Of a stretch of 64,000 nucleotides of DNA, positions 46,200-58,169 are shown piece by piece. This DNA is from Cryptomeria japonica (taxonomy: Eukaryota; Streptophyta; Pinopsida; Cupressales; Cupressaceae): NCBI RefSeq assembly GCF_030272615.1, contig NC_081410.1, positions 128,269,640 through 128,333,639 on the forward strand, given 5' to 3'. Each line of letters starts with the position of its first letter. Position 1 is the first letter of the stretch. The translations under genes were made by a program, and so were the position numbers. The notes beneath the pieces are model-generated. The model saw only the letters and a program-made list of their open reading frames with translations, was not told where the DNA came from and searched no databases.

Positions 46200-47640
46200 T
46201 TTAAAATGGAGCAAATGAGAGCAGAAGAGCAAATGGAAGCAGAGAAGCAGGTGAAGGGTGAAGGTGTGAACATGCGAGTCCAGACTGATAAGAATTCAGA
46301 TTATCCTAAGGAGGACGGCAATGCAAAACTCATTGTGGGATAACCAACTTCCTCCCTTACCGATCTCCAAACAATCGATCTATTAGATGAAACATCCCCA
46401 GGTTTGGAACTATTGGAAGTCCTAGCAGTACTATGCAGATTTATCGGGCCAAAAAATGGCAAAGTTAAAATCAAGGCTTGGATTAAGGACTGTTGGAAAA
46501 CCGAAGTTATCACAAAATTTATGCTTAAAGGATTTTTTATTGTCATATTTACCACCCAAGAAGAAAAGAACATGATATTGTAGGGAGGGTTATGGGAGAT
46601 GAATGGACACCCTCTATACATGAAAAAGTGGTATCCAAATTTTAATCCATTAACCCTAGATCCGTATGACGCCATTATGGATTCACATGTACAATTCACC
46701 TCTGGAATACTGGGTAGAAGAAAGTCTGGAAAAAAATGGACGATCTTTGGGGACGATCATGGATATTGATATGGACTTTATTAATGATGACTCAAAACTA
46801 TATGTAAGAATTAAGATAGTGACCATTAGACAAATTCCAAAGGAGGTTCAACTATTGGTTAGGCAAATGGATTCAAAAGATAGAAAGTGAAGAGAAATTA
46901 TATTGTATAAGATGCGGTCGAAGGAATCACCAGATCAAGAACTACAGAATGAACTCGAAGACTATGGAAAAATGGTTCCTGAAAAATTTAAATCCTAAGG
47001 AATGCACCAAATCTACTAACATTGAAAATTGGAAACCGAATGAATCAAAGATAGATTCTATAACGAATAATGGAAATGGGGGATTGGAGGACGAAGAATT
47101 ACCCCCACAACCTTTGCACCAAGAGAAAACCAATGAACCACATGAAATTGTTAAAGATGCCCCACTCATCAAATACGAGGACAATGAAGAAGAATGGGAA
47201 ACAAATAAGGATGGGATTGCATGCGATGCATTAGATATTATAGATCCTAGATGCATTAGTTAGACAACGGTTAAGATGTTGGAAAAAACAAAGAAGTGCA
47301 GGGGAAGGAAAACAAACAAACAAAAAAGAGAAGAGGCAAGGGAGAAGGGTTTGACAAGTGTGGCAAATTTTTTGAAAAAATCCAAGGGAGCAAGGGCTTC
47401 CTTTGGATAACAATGAGAATCCTAACATGGAATGTTAGGGGTCTTTTGGCCCGTGACAAGCGACACTCTTAAAGTGCCATCTGGAGAAGATACTAGTAGA
47501 TATTGTGATTATCCAAGAGACCAAAACAAACCATTAATCGAGTATCAACAGTTGGAGAAGTTGTGTTTAATTTTGCAACTTTCCTTTGAATTTTAGAGGT
47601 ACAACTCCCTCTTATGATGTGAGTTTAGGGGTTTTCAAGG
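46200..47640 (+). mobile_element. LINE (plant L1-type), degenerate 5' half: ORF1 and start of ORF2
   Basis: ORF1 starts at 46206 (MEQMRAEEQMEAEK). A DUF4283-like domain spans about 46420-46700 (KVKIKAWIKDCW, LKGFFIVIF, PLYMKKWYPNFNP, then after a frameshift NSPLEYWVEESL), and a CCHC knuckle at 46895-46945 reads CIRCGRRNHQIKNY, last Cys changed to Tyr. The acidic tail runs to 47261. ORF2 begins at 47413 with MRILTWNVRGLLARDKRHS, the endonuclease start, and DIVIIQETK follows in another frame. At least two stops and two frameshifts in ORF1. The element is cut at about 47640, so RT is missing. Not obviously the partner of the LINE at position 1. Confidence 0.88.
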
Positions 47641-48296
47641 TATGCTTTTGACTAGAAAGCAAGAGAGACAAAATACAAAGTAAAGAAGGGCTGAAAGATC
47701 AACTATGCATGATCTCCGCAACAAAGTATAAAGATCAATTACTACTACTTCAGATTCAAATAATCCACCAACATTGACACAAATTTCTACTAATGATACA
47801 TAAAGAAACATCAACAATAGTAACATGCAATATATCAAATAGAAATTCACAATAATGTAGAAAATAATCCTCTCACACAACACAAAGTCTGGATCAAGAA
47901 CTGATCCCACAACATCCAATGAAGCATCCAGATATAGTCATTGATGATAACATCATTCATAGATTAGAATCCTAACTAAAACATCACAGTCTTTTTCAAA
48001 CAGAATTCCATTCAACTTTTCTAAAATTGTAAGATTACTATCTACTGCCAATTATGCCTTCAAAACTCAAAATCGGAACCCTTTAACTATCCTCCCATCC
48101 AGCATCGAATAATTCCACTTAAACTAACCAAACATAATGACTTCTTGAAGACAACCGTTTCAATAAAGTCAAAACATAACCTGAAATAAACGGTCCTCCA
48201 GGACTAATAGTTCAAGAGCCAAGATAGGAAAATGAAACAACTAACTAAAACTAAGAACTAAAATGCCATGTCCCCATCTATTTCTTCATCTTCCAG
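47641..48296 (-). other. Probable 3' non-coding part of the minus-strand element
   Basis: No coding pattern; lies downstream (minus) of the frames at 48297-49474 and ends at the LINE break. No LTR or PPT was found. Confidence 0.35.
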
Positions 48297-49474
48297 CTAC
48301 ATGTCATCCTCTGTTGCTTCTTGTCCTACCACTGCTATACCTATCACATTGCCCTGTTGTTGTTGTGCCATATGTGGATTCACCCTTTTTCTGTACGCTT
48401 TGAAGTTAGAAAGAATTGGCGATATCGTTTTCGTTGCTAGTTCAATTGTAGCCTCAACCCTGATCCCCCACTTAGCAATTTTCTGATTTGCCTCGACAAT
48501 TTTGCCAAGATAGCCTTGAATTTCTTCACTGATGGGATTTAAAGCTATCATTGCATCTTTCAAACGCTTAATGGATTTAGATTCAAAGTTGGCTGTTGAA
48601 AGGCTATCTTCCACCTTTCGACAAAAAGCCCTCCTCACTACCTCGCTTGCTAGCAGTTCCTTCCCATCACTCCTAAGTATATCAATACCAATTGTATCAA
48701 AGGCACTTTTTTAGGTCTCGCCGAAGATTTGTGTTTTGGAATATAGAGGCAGTGAGATGCGATTGGAGTTCATTTGTAACATAGTGTTTCCATTGTAGCA
48801 TCTCCATCCAAATGGCAACATGGTCTACATCAAAATTATTAATAATATGTTCTGATATTAAGATACTCTGGGGCAATTTGATAACCTCTTGCATCTCCAA
48901 GAGAGCAACAGTTAGTCTACCAGTTTCCTTTCTTGTCCTTTAGTCTACCAATTTCCTTTCTTGTCCTTTGCAGCTCAACCCGATGTACACTGATCATTTG
49001 ATTTAGAGTATCATAGTTCCTTAGACCATTTTTGATGAATGACATGCCTTTTAAAATTACTTGGTTGGCCCAACCATCAACTGCTTTTGTTATGGCCTGT
49101 GTTTGCTTAACAATCTCCAACTTATCATAATTGATAAGTTCAATGATAGAGACTCCTGAGGATGAGTTGGTGGCGAGGTTCTCAGTTGACCAAGTAGATT
49201 GGATGAAGGAAGTAAGAGCATTTACATATTCAACAAGATCTTGATTCTTCCTTTTTGTGGCTTTAGTTCTTTTGGACAAGACAACGACAAAATGTTTGAC
49301 ATGATAAATATTTCCTTCTATGGTCACAGGTCCCATGTCAATTTTGCTTATATTAAACTCTTCTTCAATGATTTCTTGCTTAGTTTTATCCACATTAGGA
49401 TCGGTAATTTCCAAGACATGGTGTTGTTGGACATTGCTGCTGCTAGGATATGTTGTTGTCATTGATGTCAACAT
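48297..49474 (-). pseudogene. Accessory-type coiled-coil protein of an LTR element, frameshifted
   Basis: Minus-strand segments 49474-48917 (TKQEIIEEEFNISKIDMGP, HRVELQRTRKEIGRLKDKKG), 48900-48697 (AIWMEMLQWKHYVTNEL) and 48638-48297 (RRAFCRKVEDSLSTANFESK, HMAQQQQGN) lie in three frames and appear to be one broken protein. Helical, Lys/Glu-rich, Gln-rich end. No known domain. In style it recalls the C-terminal part of the pol-less polyprotein at 2796-4235, but I see no direct match. The first residues fall in the adjacent LTR, so the natural start is lost. Confidence 0.5.
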
Positions 49475-50440
49475 ATTCTTGCTCTAGTGATTGCAGATTG
49501 GTTTATTGGAATCATGGATTGGTGTATGGAGTATCTCTAGTATCATTATATTATTTTGTATTGGTTTCAGTCATCCAGAAAGCTTAATTGATCATATCAG
49601 ATGATCCGGTTTTGTAGTTTGTTTATCAGATCGGTGCTTTGCAGAGTTCAGTATTTTCTTCGGTATATTTCGGTGTGATCAGATCTTGAGCTGAGCTTTT
49701 GAGATATTGTTTGGGATGGTCTTGTACATCTTCATTTCATATGGTTTGTGATTTGGTGCTCCGTAAGTTATCTTTTCGTCGTCACAGTTGTTGTTATTTG
49801 AGTTTTCTTGAGGTTCAGATGTTGATCGATGAAGATTTGATAAGTGGTGTTGGTGAAGCTATTGTCGATGATTCTAATGTGCTTGCTGGTATTTCCTAAG
49901 TATGTCCTATTTGTTTTGATGATCCGTATTGATCGTTGCGCATGTTCTTGGTGATTTTGCTGAACCGGTGATGTTCTTCGTGTTATGCGGTTTTCCTGGT
50001 GGTGTAGCGTGTTGCAGTTGATCTTGGCGTGATTACTAGTGGTGATGAGCTTTTTAGAATTTGGTTTGGGACCATGTTATGTCATGTATGTCATATATTG
50101 GTCCGGTGGTCGATCTTTGTATTGTGTGATGTAATTTTGTAATTGTGAGTTGAGGGTTTAGCCGATCTTGTTGTCAAGATTGATGAATTGTATAAATAGG
50201 TGATATTGTTATGTAATTTAGGTATCATTGTTGTGTCTGTATTATTAGAGAGTGGTATATGTGCAAACAAGTGATTCACCCTTCGACATTGTGATTGAGC
50301 AGAGATTGGTGTTGCAGAGCAGACAATTGTGCTTAACCAGAACTGTCATCAGGCATTTGGAGATGCTATTCTTTCAGTTCATTCCTTCTAGATTGTAGTC
50401 CGAATCTTGTTGTAAGTCAGTGAGACTTCCCTGAGGGTTG
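49451..50440 (+). repeat. LTR-like block, plus orientation, cut by the Tat element
   Basis: Begins TGTTGTTGTCATTGATGTCA, an LTR-start phrase with inverted GTTGTC/GATGTCAAC flavour. A TATAAATA box at about 50188 lies three quarters in. It ends where the Tat 5' LTR begins (50441). No second copy in the window. Confidence 0.45.
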
Positions 50441-51562
50441 TGTAATACCCTAAGAATGGTCATCTAAACCATGAGCCCCTAATCTGGACAACGTCACCAA
50501 GGTCCTAACCAAAGGCAATTAAATCAATCTTGAGCACACAATTAATTTCTTAAATCATCAATGTCACATGGCAAAATCAATAACTCAATATTAATTAAAT
50601 ATTTATTTAATTAATTGATCATTCCAAGTAAATCATTTTAAACATTAACTTATTTATTTTAATTAAATATCTTTTGCATATTTAATTAAAATAAATTAAT
50701 TTGCCATAAATCTTCAAAAAAAGAAATAAATCAAGAAAGAGGAATTGGAAATTATGAGCACAAATCTTCAAAAATGGAAATAAATCAAAAAAGGAATTAA
50801 TTGACCAAGAAAGAATTAAAAATTGAGAAAATAAATCAATTGGAGATAATCTTGAAAAAAACAAATTAAAAATTGATAAATAATCTCAAAGAAAGTAATT
50901 AAAACAATTAAATATTTTTTTTGTTTCAAAACAATAAAACAATTAAATATTTTTGTTGTTTCAAAACAATAAAACAATTAAATATTAAAATTGAATGAAA
51001 TAGAGAATAAATCAGTTTTTTCTTGATTTTATCTTAATTTTAGTTCATTTTCCTTTAAAACTGAAAAAAGCATCCAATCACATCAATTCACCTGGGTTGT
51101 GCTTCCTCTTGGAAAATCTTGACCGCTCATCATCATTTGATCTCAACCATTGGTTTCTTTCTGAATTTTCTATAAATTCAGTCTCTCATCTCTCATTCAA
51201 AAAAAATCCTGGAGAATATATTGTTATTATACTGTTTTTGCTCTAGGTTCATTGATATATTGCCTACATATTTAGATCATTTATCTCATTTATTGCTTAA
51301 ATCTTGTTAGATTAATCTTGCATCCATCTAGCATTAATATCATGCTCATATAGATTAAAATCCTTCGTCTTGGTGTTGTCTAGTCACTGGTATTGCTTAT
51401 AATCTGAGAGCAAACTTATACTCGCATCTTTTAGAAGGCAATGGGTCGATTTGTTATGGTTTTTCATATTCATATTTATATCTGTCTAACCATGCATGTA
51501 ATGACTTGATTGAAGTGTTGTGTATTCCAAATACAGATACAGGTCCACTTTTCACACACACA
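50441..51562 (+). repeat. 5' LTR of the Tat element (1122 bp)
   Basis: From TGTAATACCC to CACACACACA, four bases before the PBS. AT-rich centre with a two-copy 36-bp repeat near 50905-50975. Only one LTR is in the window, so the left boundary rests on the TG start and LTR-like opening. Confidence 0.65.
51171..51177 (+). promoter_or_regulatory. TATA box of the Tat LTR
   Basis: TATAAAT about two thirds into the LTR, followed by pyrimidine-rich CTCTCATCTCTC, a plausible U3/R boundary. Confidence 0.5.
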
Positions 51563-51566
51563 TTTC

Positions 51567-51584
51567 TGGCGTCCACTGTGGGGC
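51567..51584 (+). promoter_or_regulatory. Primer binding site of the Tat element
   Basis: TGGCGTCCACTGTGGGGC, of the TGGCG-type PBS found in Tat and Athila relatives, four bases after the LTR end. The exact tRNA cannot be named from here. Confidence 0.7.
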
Positions 51585-53636
51585 AGAAAACTACTTTTTC
51601 GGCCTCAGAATCATTCTTTTTATCCTGCAGGTTCCGTCTGTACAAGCTCTGCGAAATATCGTACGAGTAGTTTCACTGCATCGTACGACATTATATTGAA
51701 GCCTATAGTTTATCGTACGACATAATATTATACCCTGTAGTTTGTCGTATGAATCAGAGTATGGACTCGTACGACATACTGTTTTTGGTTATTTGATTTT
51801 ATCCTCTGTCGTCCTGTGCTAATTTCTGACTTGTACGATAAAAGTTCTTTCGTTGTTTCATTTTATGAGAATTGTTGTACGATTCTGTTCTCTATTAGAT
51901 CAAAAGCAAGTTTCACTTTTCAGGGTTTTTCTTGAATTAAATTTGGATTATGCTAATGCTAACCCTGAATTGTCTTATGTCTGCCTGGTATTTTCACAGC
52001 CTGACCATTTTCTTGCAAAACGCTTGTCAAAGAATTTATCAATCAAACATACGCCTGTCAAAGAATAAAAACAACATGGCTACTGATGCGTTGTTTTTAC
52101 AGGTTGCCTAAAGAGAAATCAATCAAACATAGTGTATTCTTTAATTTTTTAGGCACCTAACTTGCTATCTGGGTAATGAACAAATCTGTCTTTTGTGTTT
52201 TTTTTTTGGAAAATTCTGAGAGGTAGGAGAGTATGCTCTTGTCTTTCTAAGACAATAAGAAATCTAGACCCTTGAGGCTTTTTCTTTGTTTGAGATTTGT
52301 ACATCTTTAGCAGGCTTGCCCTCCCGAGGGGTTGAAAAACTCTTAAAGCCGTTACGACCGGTGTGAGGAGAATGACTAAACGCCAAGTACTCCAACCCAC
52401 TATAAAATAAACATGATTTGATGAAAATCAAGTCAACGATAGTGCTTGGGAATAGCTCTCCTCAGTACCTTCGGGTATATTGAACCTTGGTTTTCAAGGC
52501 TGGGAGACCTCTTAATTAAGTTTGTACCTCGACGCGCCGAACAAAACCCTTACTAGATCCAATTAAAATTAGAAGCTACTCGATTCACCTTCGAAAGGTT
52601 GATAATCTTTGTGCAAGGGAGATAGTAACTCTCCCAAGACACTTACCACATCGTGCCCCCATTAGCATTTGGAGTCGGATAATACGACATTGAGAATCCA
52701 TTGCGTGAGACTCAGTAGCCATATTCTGATTAGCTATTGGGTGTGTACCTAAGTCAACAAGCCAAGGTTTTCTTCTCTAAGCCAACTTCTATAGGGTTTG
52801 CATGCTGTGATTGGAGCTACTATTCATACTGCGTGTTTTCTGTGTTTTCATTTCTCAAACTAAAACTGGAGAAAACAAATCAACAAACTCAGTGATCAAA
52901 ACTTTGTCCGTGTCACAAACTAGTCTATCTTGGTAAAAAATCAGTCCATCTCAGAATTGGTCATACTCAGTTGTCATACCTAGCCATTGAAAAATTCAGA
53001 ATTTTTTGTCTCTGTCCTGTTAATAGTCGTACGAGCCTGAGCATTTATCGTCCTGCACCATATCCTGTGTTGTACGAGTCTGCTAATTTATCGTCCTAAG
53101 CTAATCCTCTGTCGTACAAAACCTAGCAGTCTGTTGTTTAAAGTTAAATCATGTGTCATATGAGACATAATTGCATTGAATACTTTGTCATTCAGGACCT
53201 ACCCATTTGTCGTACAGTACTAGCAGCAACTCGTACGAAATAGAACTGTTGTCATCCTGAAGCTATTATATTGTTGTACGATCTCACAAATTCTGTCGTA
53301 CGAGTCTCTGATTTTGCCAGTCTAGAATAGTCAAACCTGTCCAAAACAGTCTACAACGAGCCTAAAACTGGTTATCATCCTCCTGAGCATAAACAACCTT
53401 GACAGTGTACTTCTGCCATTGTGTTGCATGATTTTGTCGATCATCTTTAAGCTAGTTCAAACAAACATCTTATCAAACTTAAGTTAACTTAGATAACGTC
53501 TTACACAGGATAGATCATTCCTGAAACTAGACTAGATCTTAGTTACTTCTCTCAATCACTATGTTAAATGAACTACTAGCTACAATTTGACCTTGACTTC
53601 TGCAACACATCTCACTCTCGGTCCTGTTGGTTACAA
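51585..53636 (+). other. Tat leader with TCGTACGA motif clusters
   Basis: No coding pattern. Seven exact TCGTACGA palindromes (51659, 51681, 51713, 51767, 53027, 53231, 53296) and several one-base variants (51745, 51831, 51875, 53070, 53112, 53275) sit in two clusters, 51.65-51.88 and 53.02-53.31 kb, in degenerate units of about 30-45 bp often followed by TCGTCCTG. The 1.1 kb between the clusters has none. Confidence 0.8.
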
Positions 53637-55553
53637 ATGCTTGTTCAAACCAGACGCTCTTGTAGCAAAATAGACAAAGCAAAAGAAACACCCTTTTCGT
53701 CAAACGACAATCCATTCTTCAAAGAAAACCCCTTTCAAAGTAAACCGTCCTTGTCACAAATACCAGTTTACGATTTACCAATCTTTGGTCAGTCCCTATC
53801 TCCCACCATGTCTGGAGAAAGGCAAGAAAGAGAAGCTAGTAAACAAGATACTCACGACGATTTCAACAATCATGCCACTAACAACGATTCCTCATCAACT
53901 GGATTTGAGCTTCCTGAACCTCCTGAAGCCAAAGTACATAGATGTCAGAATGATAAAGAGTTCTGGAAAATAATGAAGGTCATCATGGCTAGGGAAAAAG
54001 AAGACTATTTCCTAGAATTAGCAAAGCAAGGCGCCAAACTCCCTACTGGTTATAATGTGGAGGCCCTTGTCGCTAAAGAGAAAGAGACACCATGGGGAAA
54101 AATAAGCAAACAAATGCAAGCATTACAAACTGCGGTCACAAGAATAGAAGACAAAGATAAAATGCCAAAACAATATTCTTTGGACACAATATGCCCATTC
54201 CCATTTGACAAAAACCTTTACACGTCTCCATTTTCTTCATGAGTTGAGATCCCAAAATTTGACAAATATGATGGTACCTCAGATCCTCAAGATCATGTAA
54301 GAGAGTTTTGTGCCGCTTGTATGGAGTTCATGCACGATCAAACGTACCTCATGCGCCTTTTCCCAAGGAGTTTAGGGGGTCAAGCCATGGAATGGTTCTC
54401 AAGTCTACCCAAAGGGATAAAAATGTTTGAAGAATTAATCCAACTATTTTTGCAACAATACTCATACAACATTTGACATCCTGTGACTATGATAGATCTT
54501 TGCAATACTAAATAGAAAACAGGGGAGCGTTTTCTCACTTTCCTCCAACGTTGGAGAAAGATGTTCTCTAGGTATCCACGACCTATCCCAGACTCTGAGA
54601 AAATGGATATATTTGTCAATAACCTGGTCCCAGAACTAAAATATAGTATACAAATGCAAGTACACCCATCATTTAACAAAATGGTAGATAATGCTATTCG
54701 GATGGAAGATGTGCTCATAAAGAAAGGGGATATTTATCTTTGGAAGTAAACACAACAAGGTTCTAGCTCTAAAGAAAAGAGTAAATACTGGAGATATGGC
54801 AAAGATAGCAACAAGAACGTCGTTAATAATGGATTGGTAGATACTGTCCAAGCAAAAACAAAATCCACAATAATTAACTTGGCCAGTGGCACGCAAGCAC
54901 TCAAGGCAGCTAAAACTACAATAGAGAATCCCCCAAAGAAAACAAGAGAATGGTTTAAAGAAAAACCTTGGCTTTTAAAACCTAAGCGTGATTTTACTCC
55001 TCTAGATGAGTCATATGAATTAGCTTTCAAAACCTTATTGGCAAATGATCTAATAACATTGCTAGACAATTCTAGACCATATGACCCATAAATTAGACCC
55101 AAATGGTGGAGAGAAAACGAATACTGTGACTACCATTGGAACAAGGGACATAACATAAACAACTGTATGAAACTCCGACATGAAATCCAAGATCTCATTG
55201 ACGCAGGCAAGATCGTTGTTGGAAATCACGCAACTAATGCTGATCATAAGGCCTTTAAAGATCCCTTACCCACTTATGAACAAGAAGATTCCTCAAAATC
55301 TAAGGGAGGAGCTAGGGTCAATTATACCTACACTAATAACGATAATGTGATCAATATGATTGAATCTGTTCAACCTGAATATTGCAATGTGATCATAGTC
55401 CCAGATCACCAAAATCAAACACAAACTGCTAATTCCGTGACTCGTGCTCAAAGGAAGATTACTCTCCCAGGAGTTAGTTCCTCAACTTTCGATCAAACAA
55501 CATCAAATCTACCAAATAGACAAATAGACAGAATCATGGCTAAATCAAAATAA
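53637..55553 (+). pseudogene. Tat gag (Retrotrans_gag type), broken by stops
   Basis: From MLVQTRRSCSKIDKAKE onwards: an acidic N-terminal region, then the Gag core VEIPKFDKYDGTSDPQDHV...FPRSLGGQAMEWFSSLP...RFLTFLQRWRKMFSRYP, and a Tat-type zinc motif at about 55117-55200 (EYCDYHWNKGHNINNCMKLR). One frame with at least six stops (for example at 54240, 54474, 54511, 54747, 55089). Several are CGA to TGA or CAG to TAG by context. Start chosen at the first ATG after the leader. Confidence 0.85.
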
Positions 55554-55595
55554 CTAGTTGCATCGTCTTCTCATGGTTATAGTATTGTCAAACAA

Positions 55596-56249
55596 TTGAA
55601 GAGAACCAATGCTCAAATCTCCATTTTGGAACTGCTTAAGATCTCTTCTGCTCATAGAGAGGTCCTGGACAAGGCTCTACTTACCACCAATGTCCCTAAA
55701 GATTTAGACGTAGATCGGTTTCAATCTATGGTGGATCACCTGACCTCACCTCATTACCTCACTTTCTCTGAAGAAGATGATAACTCACTGAATCACCCAC
55801 ATAACCAACCATTACACATTGAAGCCATGATCCATAAACACCACGTTAAAAGTGTTTTGATAGATGGGGGCATTGGGTTGAATATTTGTACCTATAGTCT
55901 ACGGACACAGCTGGGATTTTCTGAAAATGTTATTGATACAACAAAGAAGATAACAATCAAGGCTTATGATGAAGAAGAAAGAACTTCTAAGGGTCTGGTA
56001 CCATTACCAATCAGAGTAGGACCCATGGAAAGAGATGTCATTTTTAAAGTCTTGGATCTTCATCTTTCATACAACATCTTACTGGGTAGGCCATGGATTC
56101 ATGAAATGAAAGCAGTACCATCTACGTATCATCAATGCTTGAAATTTCCTTATAATGGAGTTGAAGTCAGTATTCCTGCCGATACTAGCTATACCTGCAA
56201 TGCATTAATGCAGAGTGCTGATGCTTTTGTTCCTCATAATAGAGCATAA
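55596..56249 (+). pseudogene. Tat protease region (retropepsin-like)
   Basis: HIEAMIHKHHVKSVLIDGG carries the catalytic Asp in D-G-G; the next residues (IGLN) differ from the usual SALN. Then KAYDEEERTSKGLVPLPIRV and SYNILLGRPWIHEMKAVPST, the conserved end of plant gypsy proteases. The open segment is 217 codons and shares frame with gag and RT. Confidence 0.85.
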
Positions 56250-56381
56250 TCTTTGCTGAAAGATTTACAAAAGAAATTGAAAATCACAAACACTGGCATG
56301 GATGGCTACAAGATAGAGCCTATACTCTCACTAACGTCTCTTCCTCCATCACCAAGACAGTCGGGAAAACCATAAGAGGTT

Positions 56382-56705
56382 ATGAAGCCACAAATTTCAA
56401 CTCCAAAAGTCATTTATGATGGTCTCTTTATACAGTCCTCTACTTCTCTTGCAAGTGAAATAGAAGAGGATGATGTCCTCAAATCACTTTTCAAAGAAGA
56501 TAGTGCAAACAAAGAAATACGACATTGTGAGATTTCCCTGACAAAATATGGTCCAGGATATAAGATGCTTCAACACATGGGATATTCCGGTGTTGGTCCT
56601 CTAAGCAAGTGTCAACAAGGTATTGTTGAACCCATTCAATTACAAGCTAAGTCTGTCAATGATAAAGCTGGACTGGGATATGATCCAAGAAAGAAATCAG
56701 ATTAG
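56382..56705 (+). pseudogene. G-patch domain between protease and RT
   Basis: Residues about 55-105 of this segment match the G-patch pattern: KYGPGYKMLQHMGYSGVGP, LSKCQQGIVEPI, AGLGYDPRKK, with conserved Gly, Met-Gly, Gly-x-Gly, Gln-Gly and Gly-Leu-Gly-Tyr. G-patch domains bind RNA or stimulate DEAH helicases, and some retroviral proteases carry one (established). Same frame as the protease upstream. Confidence 0.75.
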
Positions 56706-58166
56706 AAGCACACGTCTCACCATCAACGTAACTGGAAGAAAAATGTACTACCTTTAACAACACAAGAAATTAATACTCACCAAACTCAGGAAGAGTGTGA
56801 TGATGAACAAAAATAATTGCCCACCCATAGAGAGGAAACAAATGGCAATCAAGTTCTAGTTATATCAGCTATAATACTAGAGGAAGTAGAAGTCCCAAAG
56901 GATATGAGAGACAAAGTATACAGGATCAGAGATTTGTTTGCACCACTAAAAGTTCTAGTCACATATACTGGCAGACAACAAGTAGATGATTCAAAAACCG
57001 ATTCAAATGAGTATGAATGGGGTCCAGACCACATCTAAGATACATCTACTACAGAAACCCTTGAAGAATCTAGTGATATCACAGATGATGCACAAGAGCT
57101 AATACGCCTAAGAATGCAAAAGGAAATAGAAGAAATCAGACTAAAAAGACAAGAACACTATGAACGACAGTTGGAGAAAGATCGGACACAAGCAATTCCT
57201 TCACCTACCAACCCTCCTAATGAGATAGGACAAATCAGGTATAGAACTACAAAAGAAGAATTAGAAGCTACAAGAAAAGAACCAGTCATCAGTCTAGAGG
57301 AAGCTGAATGGAAGAGATGACAGGGATTAATAGAACCGTCGAAGGCATGCCCACAAGTGTGTCAAATACAAGTAATCAATGAACCAAATCACGAAGGAAC
57401 TTGCAACATCAAATATGTGGGTGTTGATACTATATATACCTTTACTAAGACACTTGAAGATGAGTCAACGACTTCATCCTATGACTCTGATGACTTAGAC
57501 AAGAGCTCTATTTATAACAACAACTATTCAACAATGCATTATGACTACTCTGTCATGAATGATGAGATACTGTCTATTGTCACACCACGGTATGTAGTCC
57601 AGTTTGAAGTAGGTGACAACGCTAGAAGTAGGTCGGTTGGGTTAGGTCCAATAAACACTAACATAAATTTTGATAATCGTGTCGTAACTCTTCCTGGTCT
57701 CGAGACACATATGCAAGGTAGTCTTCTGGAACTCAACTGGTCGGTCTGAAGCCATGATGATAGTACCGTGAACTCCCTTGAGCCTGTTCCAACCTTATCC
57801 TTAATGCATCCGGAACTGATTGATTGTACTCTTTATAACCAACCCTTGAATGTACCTACTTTTGCCAATGACTATACATTAGCCTACTATCTCAATGCAG
57901 TTGAACCCATGTACTCTTCCACCAATGAACATAATGAAAACATGATTGAAGCAAATATCAAGTATCTTAGTCACAAAAAAAAGAAAAAGAAAAATAAAAG
58001 ATCTGATGGCGAAAACCACATTGTGGCGGTGTCAGAATCTCAAAAAGAGAAAATAAAGGATGTAACTAAGGGTGAAAACCTCTATGAGGCACCTGAAGGT
58101 GAGATACTTGATATACTGCCAAGTCACTTCCAAGAGAGATCTTCCATATTGATCGAGCCAACTTAG
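56706..58166 (+). pseudogene. Tat inter-domain linker, low-complexity, stop-broken
   Basis: Same frame as gag and RT. Contains a charged helical segment (57114-57320, MQKEIEEIRLKRQEHYERQL), an acidic Ser/Asp stretch near 57450 and a Lys-rich run near 57975 (SHKKKKKKNKRSDGE). No domain recognised. Confidence 0.6.
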
Positions 58167-58169
58167 CTA

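Noticed and set aside
46301-46699. 132-codon minus-strand open frame
   Set aside because: It is the shadow of LINE ORF1 on the plus strand, which carries the recognisable DUF4283-like motifs.
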